A DNA stretch of 14,722 bases from an uncultured Prevotellaceae bacterium (GTDB lineage Bacteria > Bacteroidota > Bacteroidia > Bacteroidales > Bacteroidaceae), in contig CAMKMK010000033.1 of assembly GCA_946413885.1 (NCBI GenBank), forward strand, positions 1 to 14,722. Direction: 5' to 3'. The notes under the pieces were generated by a model. The model worked only from the letters and a program-made list of their open reading frames with translations. It searched no databases and was not told where the DNA came from. Below are positions 7,901 through 13,568 of the stretch, piece after piece; positions within the stretch are counted from its first letter, which is position 1; every line of letters begins with the position of its first letter. Made by a program: the position numbers and the translations under genes.

Positions 7901-10736
7901 CGAACGCGTCAACGAGAGCAAGCTCATCTATTCGGAACTTCGCGATGTGTCTGACGAGCTGCAGGATGTCTACGGCATCAACGCTCCTGAACTTCTCGAG
8001 GAACTGGACGACAAGGTTATCGCCCCTGTCATCGAGATGTTCGAGAGCGGTGAGGGTAGCGACGAGGAAGCCCTGGCATTCATCGACAGAATGCGCAACG
8101 ATGACATCTATAAGGTAATCCGCGGTCACGAGCCTGAGGAGATAGACGGCGTTTATCAGTTGTCTACTCCATACAACATGATTTGGTTCTCCTATCAGTC
8201 CAATCACGGCAACACTGGCCTGAACGCTGTACTCGCCAACGATATCGACATGAGCGAGATCGCCAACTTCACTCCCATTGCCCGCCATAGGGACGACCTT
8301 GACTTGGACGGCGACGGCACAGGAGACGGAGTGGGCATAGGCACCACCTACAGCGGCACCTTCGATGGTCAGGGCCATGTCATCAGAAACCTGACAATCA
8401 TCGTCGACGATGGTTGCGAGGCTGGTCTCTTCAGCCGTACTCAGGGCGCTACTCTCAAGAACATAGGCTTCGAGAACGCAACCATCAAGAACACTCTCGT
8501 CTACAACAACGAAACCCAAGGTGTACGTGCTGGCGTCCTGGCTGGCGAGGCTTACAAGTCCACCGTCCAGAACTGCTATAGCATTGGCAATATCGTAGTG
8601 GAAACCCTCCACGACAATTGCAACGGTCTTTGCGGTGAGGCGGCTCAATCCAACGTGATAGGCTGCTTCTCATCCTACGCAGGTAATGCCGTGACCAACG
8701 GCACTCAGATGAACGTCTTCAGCGGTGCTGAAGTGGCTGCAATGGCACCCACTGGAGAGTTGGCTTATCGCTTGAACGAGGACCAGGAAGAGACAGCCTT
8801 CTTCCAGACGCTGGGCGAGGATAAATACCCTGTACTCGACAGCACCCACAAGCAAGTCTATGGTCATGGTGTCATCGCTTGCGACGGCGCTGGGACTGAG
8901 AACAGCACGTTCGACAACATACCGGGCAACGAGGCCACTCGTCTCGACCATGCCCTCGTGGATGGCGTCTGCTCGAACTGCGGTTTCGACTCAGGCGTAA
9001 TTACCGATATCGAGAATGGCTACTATCTGATTGCCAATCCATACAACCTGCGCTGGTTCAGCAAATTTGTGAACTCTGGCCAAAGCAACGCAAATGCACG
9101 TCTGGTGGCAGACATCGACATGAAGGACATCAACGACTTCCGTCCCATCGCACGCTACAGCGATGATGGAGCAGGTCCTGACGGTTCCAACGTGACCTAC
9201 AATGGCACATTCGATGGTGACTTCCACGTAATCCGCAACCTCCACATGGAGTACAACCTGCGTATCGAGGGTGGTCTCTTCGGACGTATGGTATCAGGCG
9301 GTACCATCAAGAACCTGGGTATGGAGAACGTCAGCATTAAGAACACGCACTCGAACGGCTGCCGTATCGGTTGTGTGGTTGGCGAGAACAACGGTGGTAC
9401 AGTTCAGAACGTTTATACAATCGGCAACATCGACCTCCAAACATTCCACTCTCAGAAGTGCGGTATTGCAGGCGAGGCTGCAAACGGTAGTCAAGTGAAC
9501 TGCTACACGACATGGAATGTACTCCAGACACGTGGTACGGAATCGAACTGCTACGCAGGCGAAGACGTGGCTGCAATGGGTCCCACTGGCGAACTTTGCT
9601 ACAAACTGAACAATGGCGTGGTAAATGACCCCATCTGGCGTCAGACCTTGGCCAGCGAAAGCTATCCCACCTTCAACAAGGAGAGCATGATTGTTTATCC
9701 TGTGGGCGACGGCTTCACTAATGAGATTCCCACATTGGCTGCTATGGAAGGTACTGAGGAAGATCCCTTCGTCATCAAGACGGCACAAGACTTGCTGGAG
9801 GTTCGCAAATACATGAACCAAGGCCAGATGAACTACATCGTTCTGGACGACGACATCGACATGAGTAGTGTGGACAACTGGACTCCGCTGAACACCGACA
9901 GAGAGAATTACCTCTTCTACATCAATTTCAACGGTAAGGGACACGTTATCCGCAACTTCGCTCCCAAGAACACAGACGTCAACTACCAGAGTTTCTTCGG
10001 AATCCTCTGCGGCGGCGTGAAGAACGTAGGCTTCGAGGATGCTGACGTGACTTGCGCTCCCACCGGCTCTGCCATCGTGGCAGCCTGGGCAGGACGCACG
10101 GCAAGCTATTCCGGCTCCACCTTCTTCGAGCATGTGTATGTAACTGGCAAGCTGACCGTTGGCTCAGGCTATGCAGGGGCTATCGTGGGCAGCGTGAATG
10201 GCATCACGGATATGCGCAACTGCTATGCTATCGTTGACATCACGGGTGCATCATCCGTGACAGGTGGTATCGTGGGCCGCGTGAGCGACGCTCTGACCAT
10301 GGAGAACGTCTATGCAGCCGGCACGATGAATCGCGGTGGCGGTATCGTGGGAGGCGGCATGAGCAGCACCACTCCAGCAGCCACCTACAAGAACGTGGCC
10401 GTATGGAACAATGAATACGAGAACTTTGGCGAAACCTCATCGAAGGATATCATCTCTGGTCTGAGTTTCTACAACGGCAGCAACTTTGCGAAGCTGCAGG
10501 AAACTGTGGTAGGATGGGACAATACCGTATGGTCCTGCGACATGGCCGAGGGAAGCTATCCTGTACTGCTTCCAATGGCAGATGGCATCACTCCGATGTT
10601 TGCTGCTGATCGTCAGCTCAACAGCAAGGCTGTGTACACTCTGACTGGCGTGAAGATGGCAGAAAGCAGCGCCAACCTGAAGAGTCTGCCAAAGGGTATT
10701 TATGTAATTGGTAACAAGAAGGTGCTCGTCAAATGA
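4992..10736 (+). CDS. Giant secreted repeat protein with five GLUG-like modules and a central jelly-roll domain
   Basis: I place the start at 4992 because MKRKFTLLFLVTVFAGLNVRA is a clear signal peptide. An in-frame ATG at 4953 would add 13 residues ahead of it and lies inside the leader hairpin. The 1914-residue product has five beta-rich modules (about residues 31-263, 316-546, 1053-1290, 1342-1570 and 1590-1860). Most open with 'Y.(L/V)(S/T)TP..L' and continue with a 'DIDMS...NF.PI' strand, 'FDG.GHVIRNL', 'GLF.R....T.KN(I/V)GF' and GLUG-like 'NCYS.G.I' turns. Residues 555-705 and 894-1040 are mainly helical. Residues about 713-893 look like a carbohydrate-binding jelly roll (TNANFADGTAGWS, then 'GLYEFRIGGYSE'). 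Two Cys-rich linkers (Cys269...Cys299/Cys302 and Cys1297...Cys1327/Cys1330) follow modules 1 and 3. The C-terminus (VYTLTGVKM...GIYVIGNKKVLVK) resembles Prevotella surface-protein tails. GLUG-type repeats occur in bacterial adhesins and protease-associated proteins, so I infer a surface or secreted adhesin. No catalytic motif was seen. Confidence 0.92.
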   Translation: MKRKFTLLFLVTVFAGLNVRAAFNLPKDDEGYYLISTPEDLVAFSDYVNNTVNANSSWGRLTADLDMSSVPNFWPIGMYADVGGTQVRFYGRFDGAGHVIKNLTVAREDNYEVGLFSRCENAVVENLGVVNAKMTSTSEMDRNGYIGVRVGVICGELNKSTMRNCWTAGTIELSTLHPQKGYLSGEAANNSQFINCYSTGDVLVNGSAFSLTNCFAGDEVAAMGPTGELCFTLNGDQSKIRWYQTLGEDQIPCQDPTHKQVFGNGPMNCDGSSAGAMTYSNTDDGSPVPPHEFDQEGYCQNCGFEGYEVKPSIDQWYEVTTPQELRWVSRFVNKGSNTISIRLMNDLDMSDIPNFPPMGKHRDSGFGADDLNFRGTFDGQYHVIRNLYVEVYDNYEAGFFGRTQGATIRNVGFVDPTVINYSTGPVRAGVVGGELYQSTFTNVWTAGDISVTTDHAQCAGFGGEAAQSTLNNCWSTYEGLFVTENKTTLNNCHYFAKNENIVEDAESGALCWALNGKSFDPEVVSYYQTLGDDHFPTWDKTHGLVYATSDVDYASATDEEEYKQLVASLIQAEHAAYEDVVAPASLIDTYLDRIDAMENKPFPDFLAGYKDLQGLRDAIGNAQASYKKYQEALQEVQAYVDENGNFFDGEERDMLVNYLTKEVEPGDTYPNGSSLYILKNCNLNSNYVNSEIGYVQQLLSNAVQHGYAPGADISNLLTNANFADGTAGWSPEGSIANHTTSANVTKYLLQGQNGNFQISQTLNGLKDGLYEFRIGGYSEISSGLLLGAYNYRNLLFANGNENYQKPLFSDLLTAEEVEGYSGFEEKLDDAGEPLGWKPNSVTGVCNAIDLGHWDNRVIVEVKDGVLTVGVKGSSAYKLTNSDFLGNARLRYLGEMESEHATAAMTALLDDVKAIINHMTNDYLPDLYDYKEAPNYYVGLQNELRAYATEIDNASTGAEKYALLSKLGDIFERVNESKLIYSELRDVSDELQDVYGINAPELLEELDDKVIAPVIEMFESGEGSDEEALAFIDRMRNDDIYKVIRGHEPEEIDGVYQLSTPYNMIWFSYQSNHGNTGLNAVLANDIDMSEIANFTPIARHRDDLDLDGDGTGDGVGIGTTYSGTFDGQGHVIRNLTIIVDDGCEAGLFSRTQGATLKNIGFENATIKNTLVYNNETQGVRAGVLAGEAYKSTVQNCYSIGNIVVETLHDNCNGLCGEAAQSNVIGCFSSYAGNAVTNGTQMNVFSGAEVAAMAPTGELAYRLNEDQEETAFFQTLGEDKYPVLDSTHKQVYGHGVIACDGAGTENSTFDNIPGNEATRLDHALVDGVCSNCGFDSGVITDIENGYYLIANPYNLRWFSKFVNSGQSNANARLVADIDMKDINDFRPIARYSDDGAGPDGSNVTYNGTFDGDFHVIRNLHMEYNLRIEGGLFGRMVSGGTIKNLGMENVSIKNTHSNGCRIGCVVGENNGGTVQNVYTIGNIDLQTFHSQKCGIAGEAANGSQVNCYTTWNVLQTRGTESNCYAGEDVAAMGPTGELCYKLNNGVVNDPIWRQTLASESYPTFNKESMIVYPVGDGFTNEIPTLAAMEGTEEDPFVIKTAQDLLEVRKYMNQGQMNYIVLDDDIDMSSVDNWTPLNTDRENYLFYINFNGKGHVIRNFAPKNTDVNYQSFFGILCGGVKNVGFEDADVTCAPTGSAIVAAWAGRTASYSGSTFFEHVYVTGKLTVGSGYAGAIVGSVNGITDMRNCYAIVDITGASSVTGGIVGRVSDALTMENVYAAGTMNRGGGIVGGGMSSTTPAATYKNVAVWNNEYENFGETSSKDIISGLSFYNGSNFAKLQETVVGWDNTVWSCDMAEGSYPVLLPMADGITPMFAADRQLNSKAVYTLTGVKMAESSANLKSLPKGIYVIGNKKVLVK
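5082..10571 (+). repeat. Five-copy protein-level module array within the GLUG-like gene
   Basis: The five modules are encoded at about 5082-5780, 5937-6629, 8148-8861, 9015-9701 and 9759-10571. All carry the landmark 'FDG(or NGK)-x-x-HVI-(R/K)-N' preceded by a 'D(I/L)DM' strand. At DNA level they differ at many third positions, so the duplication is old or under selection at protein level and is not a recent tandem expansion. The region between copies 2 and 3 holds the helical and jelly-roll segments. Confidence 0.8.
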
Positions 10737-10750
10737 GCACCCTTGTCATA

Positions 10751-10789
10751 CTGAACGACGTGAAGAATCTAATCAACACGTGAGTTCAG
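10751..10789. repeat. Imperfect inverted repeat downstream of the GLUG-like gene
   Basis: CTGAAC (10751-10756) pairs with GTTCAG (10784-10789) and ACGTG (10758-10762) with CACGT (10777-10781), giving an 11-bp interrupted stem with a 14-base loop. The left arm and its flank (GTCATACTGAACGACGTGAA) resemble a dispersed intergenic repeat of the type GTCATCCTGAGCGAAGCGAA that I recall from many bacterial genomes. That match is from memory and was not searched. Confidence 0.45.
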
Positions 10790-10806
10790 CATAGAATAGA
10801 CGAAAG

Positions 10807-10852
10807 GAAAAGCCATTTCAGAACTCGCTTTTGAGTAAAGAAATGGCTTTTC
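10807..10852 (+). terminator. Strong hairpin terminator after the GLUG-like gene
   Basis: A perfect 13-bp stem (GAAAAGCCATTTC 10807-10819 with GAAATGGCTTTTC 10840-10852) has a further inner ACTC/GAGT pairing (10823-10826 with 10833-10836). The right arm is T-rich (TTTTCTTA) at the exit side. The hairpin lies 70 bases past the stop codon at 10734-10736 and is nearly symmetric, so it may also act on the opposite strand. Confidence 0.65.
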
Positions 10853-10859
10853 TTATGGT

Positions 10860-10892
10860 AAAAACTTCCACGGTCTTCCCAGAGGGTGGAAG
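10860..10892 (-). terminator. Intrinsic terminator after the BlaR1-type gene
   Basis: Read on the minus strand, a 7-bp stem (CTTCCAC with GTGGAAG; plus-strand positions 10886-10892 and 10865-10871) is followed directly by five U residues (10864-10860). This is a classic terminator layout, about 100 bases beyond the stop codon of the minus-strand sensor gene. With the neighbouring plus-strand hairpin it insulates the two convergent transcription units. Confidence 0.55.
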
Positions 10893-10991
10893 GGTGTTCG
10901 AACTATTTTAAACCTAAATCAATCCAATTGGAATATCATGAAATAATGTTTTTGCATCGTCATTGTTTTCCTATCAGCATTTCCATACAGG

Positions 10992-12809
10992 TCAGTTCAG
11001 TTGGAACTTGATGGGACAAGTAAAGCGGCTGCGAACGGGATTGTCGTCCTTATCCTTGGCAGGTTCCCACTTAGGCATCAACTTCAGCACACGCTCTGCC
11101 TCCTCGTAGAGCAAATCACCCAAATCTTGTCCTACCTCAAGCTGTTCTTGGCTGTCGGGATGCGACTCTTTGTATGACTGTGAAGCCTGCTCAGAGAATA
11201 TTAGACTAGGGCCGCGAAGTTTTTTAATCTCCGTAAGGCTGCCGTCCTTTTCTACAACAAAGTTTATGAGAACGCGCCCTTGCACGCCAAATTCATGGCA
11301 GAGCTTGGGATAACGAATATTCTGATTCAGGAACTTGAAGAACTCCTCATCACCACCAGGATACTTGGCATTCACGGCAGGACGGTCGTAAACGGTATCA
11401 ACTGGGGCAAGGGGGACTGCCGTACCATGTACCTCTATGGGAGTGTTTTTGTTATCAGCCTGGACAACAGGTTTTGCCGTACCGTATATTTTTTTTATGG
11501 TGTCCTGAGGAACTCCTTTTGGTTTATCCACGATGGGCTCATACTTGCCTGTCTTCTGATTGTAGTTCAGCTTGCCGGCATTAGGATTGGCATACTTCGG
11601 ATCATCGGTCATGATGTAATATGCCTCCTTGCCCAACAGATCTTTTGTTGCATCGCCATGAAGAACATGGATAGACGTTATCTTCTCTGGGTCCAAATCC
11701 TTCAGTTCTTCTATTGACACAGAACGACCGTTCACAAAGATTTGTTTGTTGGAAGGTTCGGCCACCGATAGGATCGTTTGGACATTTTCGACAGCTTCTA
11801 CTGAAAACTTCTCATTTTCTTCCTCTGAAATTTGCAAGTCAGAAGATTTCTCCGTAACTTCGCCTCCGAGTTTTGATACTGCACCCTCAATGGGAGCAAC
11901 GAACTTAGGCGTAGCGAAGGCACAAAGAGCCAACGCAGCCACCGGGATAGCATAGAGAGCCTTGCTCCGCATCCACGGATTTGATTTTGGTCTTTTCATC
12001 ATAGTGATACGTTTTTTTGTTAAACTATGGTTAAAGCTGTTGGCGAAAGCGTAGGAACCAGAGCCGACAGCTTTTTTTATGAGCAATAACTGATAGGACT
12101 GAGCCGAGATACCCTGACTTAGTACGTAGGCATCCGCCTCATATTCGTGTACATCGCGCAAGCTGATACCCAAGACATAGGCCAGCGGATTCCACCATTG
12201 CACCATCTGCACCACGGTAAGCAAAAGCACATCCCACGAGTGACGATTCAGGATGTGGCCCGTCTCGTGAAGCAAGATCTCACGTCCCGCCTCGTCGTAA
12301 TCCTGCTGGCTGATGACAATGCTCCGCATCCAGCTGAAGGGAGACACTTCGCCAGCGTGACAGTAGATGCGGACACCCTGTTCCTCCTGTTGCCAGAGAG
12401 CACCACGCCGCAAACTGAACTGCATGCGACCCACCTGCCATAATCTCATCGCCAGCAACATCACCATACCGATTATGTATACAAAACTGACAAAAAGGAA
12501 GATGCTGAAACGCGAGGCACCATGCCTCACGGCTCCCTCAGCCACCACCTTCACTTCGGGCAGTACATGGACGGGGATGCCCAACTCCAACATCTGCAAC
12601 TGTGCAGCCTGCACCACGGGTTGACGATCGAGCGACATGGCAGGTATGTTGCAGAGCGGCAACACAAGTGAAAGGAAGAGAATGCCCAGCAGCACCACAC
12701 GGTTGAAACGATAGAAACTCTCGCGCCGCAACATCAGCATATACGGCAGGTAGAGTACTGTCAGCACCATCGCCGACTTTATGGAATATAGAAACAAAGC
12801 AGACATCAT
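10992..12809 (-). CDS. BlaR1/MecR1-type M56 metalloprotease sensor with TonB-like C-terminus
   Basis: This 605-residue membrane protein has hydrophobic helices at about residues 7-25, 36-53, 101-121, 192-212 and 283-300. The M56 zinc motif HETGH (His181, Glu182, His185) is followed by HEYEAD (221-226), whose Glu222 is the likely third zinc ligand, so the protease site looks intact. The C-terminal part has no penicillin-binding sensor domain. It is a roughly 180-residue linker (about 300-477) followed by a TonB-like domain (about 478-605: 'PGG.EEF..FL..NIRYP', 'GRVLINFVVEKDGS', and a final strand ending KFQLN). The linker contains an 'IFVNGRSVSIEELKDLDPEKI' type segment, common in Bacteroidetes M56 sensors, where an energy-coupling-like domain replaces the beta-lactam sensor. 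The gene lies 50 bases downstream of a BlaI-type repressor on the same strand. By family knowledge it should sense an envelope signal and trigger inactivation of that repressor. The signal is unknown. Either of the first two Met codons could be the start. Confidence 0.92.
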   Translation of the reverse strand: MMSALFLYSIKSAMVLTVLYLPYMLMLRRESFYRFNRVVLLGILFLSLVLPLCNIPAMSLDRQPVVQAAQLQMLELGIPVHVLPEVKVVAEGAVRHGASRFSIFLFVSFVYIIGMVMLLAMRLWQVGRMQFSLRRGALWQQEEQGVRIYCHAGEVSPFSWMRSIVISQQDYDEAGREILLHETGHILNRHSWDVLLLTVVQMVQWWNPLAYVLGISLRDVHEYEADAYVLSQGISAQSYQLLLIKKAVGSGSYAFANSFNHSLTKKRITMMKRPKSNPWMRSKALYAIPVAALALCAFATPKFVAPIEGAVSKLGGEVTEKSSDLQISEEENEKFSVEAVENVQTILSVAEPSNKQIFVNGRSVSIEELKDLDPEKITSIHVLHGDATKDLLGKEAYYIMTDDPKYANPNAGKLNYNQKTGKYEPIVDKPKGVPQDTIKKIYGTAKPVVQADNKNTPIEVHGTAVPLAPVDTVYDRPAVNAKYPGGDEEFFKFLNQNIRYPKLCHEFGVQGRVLINFVVEKDGSLTEIKKLRGPSLIFSEQASQSYKESHPDSQEQLEVGQDLGDLLYEEAERVLKLMPKWEPAKDKDDNPVRSRFTCPIKFQLN

Positions 12810-12812
12810 GGG

Positions 12813-12862
12813 ATTTAGTATTTAGGGATTTACCATGTAAGCATTTATTATTTAGGAATTTA
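12813..12862. repeat. Short AT-rich direct repeat between repressor and sensor genes
   Basis: Two 20-base copies (12813-12832 and 12843-12862) differ at two positions and repeat with a 30-base period; both are built from ATTTA/TATTTAGG units. They fill the 50-base gap between the two genes, and the second copy includes the TAA stop of the repressor. They could set the spacing or translation of the downstream sensor gene, or may be simple slippage repeats. Confidence 0.6.
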
Positions 12863-13258
12863 GGACCTGTCCTTCAATCCTTCTTCTTTTGTCATCTCCA
12901 ACAGTTCCTTTATCTCGTCTGGCGAAAGATTCTCTTCGCTGACGAAATAGCTGAGCATGGACTTGAGGCTGCCACCAAAGAAGTTCTTCTTCACTTCCTG
13001 CATGGTGCGACGCGTATATTCTGCCCGAGTCACCATAGGTACATAGCGGTGGGTCTTGCCCTGCCCCTTATCCTTATGAAAATCCAGATAGCCTTTTTCG
13101 TAAAGCACCTTCAGATAGGTAGCTATCGTCGTATAGGCAGGTTTCGGTTCCTGGTAACGATCCAAAATATCCCATGCGCAAACTCCACCTGGAATATCCC
13201 AAAGAATGTTCATCACCTCGAATTCAACTTTCGTCAATGTGTTGTCCTTGCGTCTCAT
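12860..13258 (-). CDS. BlaI/MecI/CopY-family transcriptional repressor
   Basis: The start is placed at 13258 (MRRKDNTLTKVEFEVMNILW), giving 132 residues, close to the usual family length of 120-130. An upstream in-frame ATG at 13354 would add 32 residues outside the family fold and would run through the palindrome cluster. Residues about 8-75 form the winged helix-turn-helix: 'LTKVEFEVMNILW', recognition helix region 'AYTTIATYLKVLYEKGYL' (41-58), and wing 'GKTHRYVPMV'. Residues about 79-130 are the dimerisation part, ending in 'LSPDEIKELLEM'. An Asn92-Phe93 pair lies near where BlaI-type repressors are cut on induction, but the alignment is uncertain. It is the promoter-proximal gene of a pair with the M56 sensor and is likely autoregulated through sites in 13289-13398. 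The target beyond its own operon is not visible here. Confidence 0.93.
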   Translation of the reverse strand: MRRKDNTLTKVEFEVMNILWDIPGGVCAWDILDRYQEPKPAYTTIATYLKVLYEKGYLDFHKDKGQGKTHRYVPMVTRAEYTRRTMQEVKKNFFGGSLKSMLSYFVSEENLSPDEIKELLEMTKEEGLKDRS

Positions 13259-13288
13259 CTTTTTTGCATTTTGATTGATTTCCGAGAG

Positions 13289-13320
13289 CAAAGTAAAGGA
13301 GAGATTCAGAATCTCGCAAT
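13289..13320 (-). promoter_or_regulatory. Proximal promoter candidate of the repressor-sensor operon
   Basis: On the minus strand TTACTTTG (13296-13289) is one mismatch from the TAnnTTTG -7 element. ATTG (13320-13317), one mismatch from the TTTG -33 box, lies 20 bases upstream. Transcription would begin about 25 bases before the repressor ATG. A perfect 7-bp palindrome lies in the spacer, the classic place for a repressor to block RNA polymerase. Confidence 0.35.
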
Positions 13321-13348
13321 ATTTCGATATTGGAAATTTTCGAAATTC
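13301..13348. promoter_or_regulatory. Three tandem palindromes, likely operator cluster
   Basis: GAGATTC-A-GAATCTC (13301-13315) is followed by CAATAT-TTCG-ATATTG (13317-13332) and AATTT-TCG-AAATT (13335-13347). The three perfect palindromes sit end to end, 16 and 18 bases apart between starts, immediately upstream of the repressor start codon. The second and third share a central TTCG. I infer binding sites for a dimeric regulator, most simply the adjacent BlaI-type protein, although the half-sites differ from the ACTAC/GTAGT half-site known for Gram-positive BlaI/MecI. Confidence 0.45.
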
Positions 13349-13362
13349 AGTCACATTTAACG

Positions 13363-13398
13363 TTTATTCGTAGTAATTGAACATTTATTCGTAGTAAT
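13363..13398. promoter_or_regulatory. Two 15-base direct repeats with a BlaI-like half-site
   Basis: TTTATTCGTAGTAAT occurs at 13363-13377 and again, identically, at 13384-13398. The period is 21 bases, two helical turns, so the same DNA face is presented twice. Each copy contains GTAGTA, which matches the half-site of BlaI/MecI operators described in Gram-positive bacteria. They lie between the distal minus-strand promoter candidate and the repressor gene, so they are good candidates for the repressor's own operators. Confidence 0.55.
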
Positions 13399-13430
13399 AG
13401 AAAGGTCAGCGAAGGGTATGACAAGGAAAC

Positions 13431-13438
13431 CAAAGATA
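13431..13438 (-). promoter_or_regulatory. Distal -7 element candidate of the repressor-sensor operon
   Basis: The minus strand reads TATCTTTG, an exact TAnnTTTG match. Only a T-rich stretch stands where the -33 box is expected. A transcript from here would start near 13425 and carry a leader of about 167 bases through the direct repeats and palindromes. Confidence 0.4.
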
Positions 13439-13496
13439 AATTTACGGTCAAAGCGAAAAAATAGTCACTTTCGCACGCGTGTAAACGATTTTTTTA

Positions 13497-13504
13497 TACC
13501 TTTG
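13497..13504 (+). promoter_or_regulatory. -7 element candidate for the alpha/beta hydrolase gene
   Basis: TACCTTTG is an exact match to the Bacteroidetes TAnnTTTG element, 64 bases before the ATG at 13569. No TTTG -33 box lies at the standard spacing; a TTTC lies 24 bases upstream. This divergent promoter is 58 bases from the distal repressor promoter candidate, so one bound regulator could affect both. Confidence 0.5.
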
Positions 13505-13568
13505 AACCCAAAATCATACAATTAGCAAATTGCTACCAAGTCGTCAATAATCAATAATGCAATAATCA

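Noticed and set aside
7611..8648. A 345-codon open frame on the minus strand inside the GLUG-like gene
   Set aside because: The plus-strand frame encodes clear modules here. The antisense translation is rich in Val, Asp and Ala without domain features.
13259..13354. A 32-residue N-terminal extension of the BlaI-type repressor
   Set aside because: The extra residues precede the family's normal start and are encoded by the palindrome cluster, so the ATG at 13258 is the better start.
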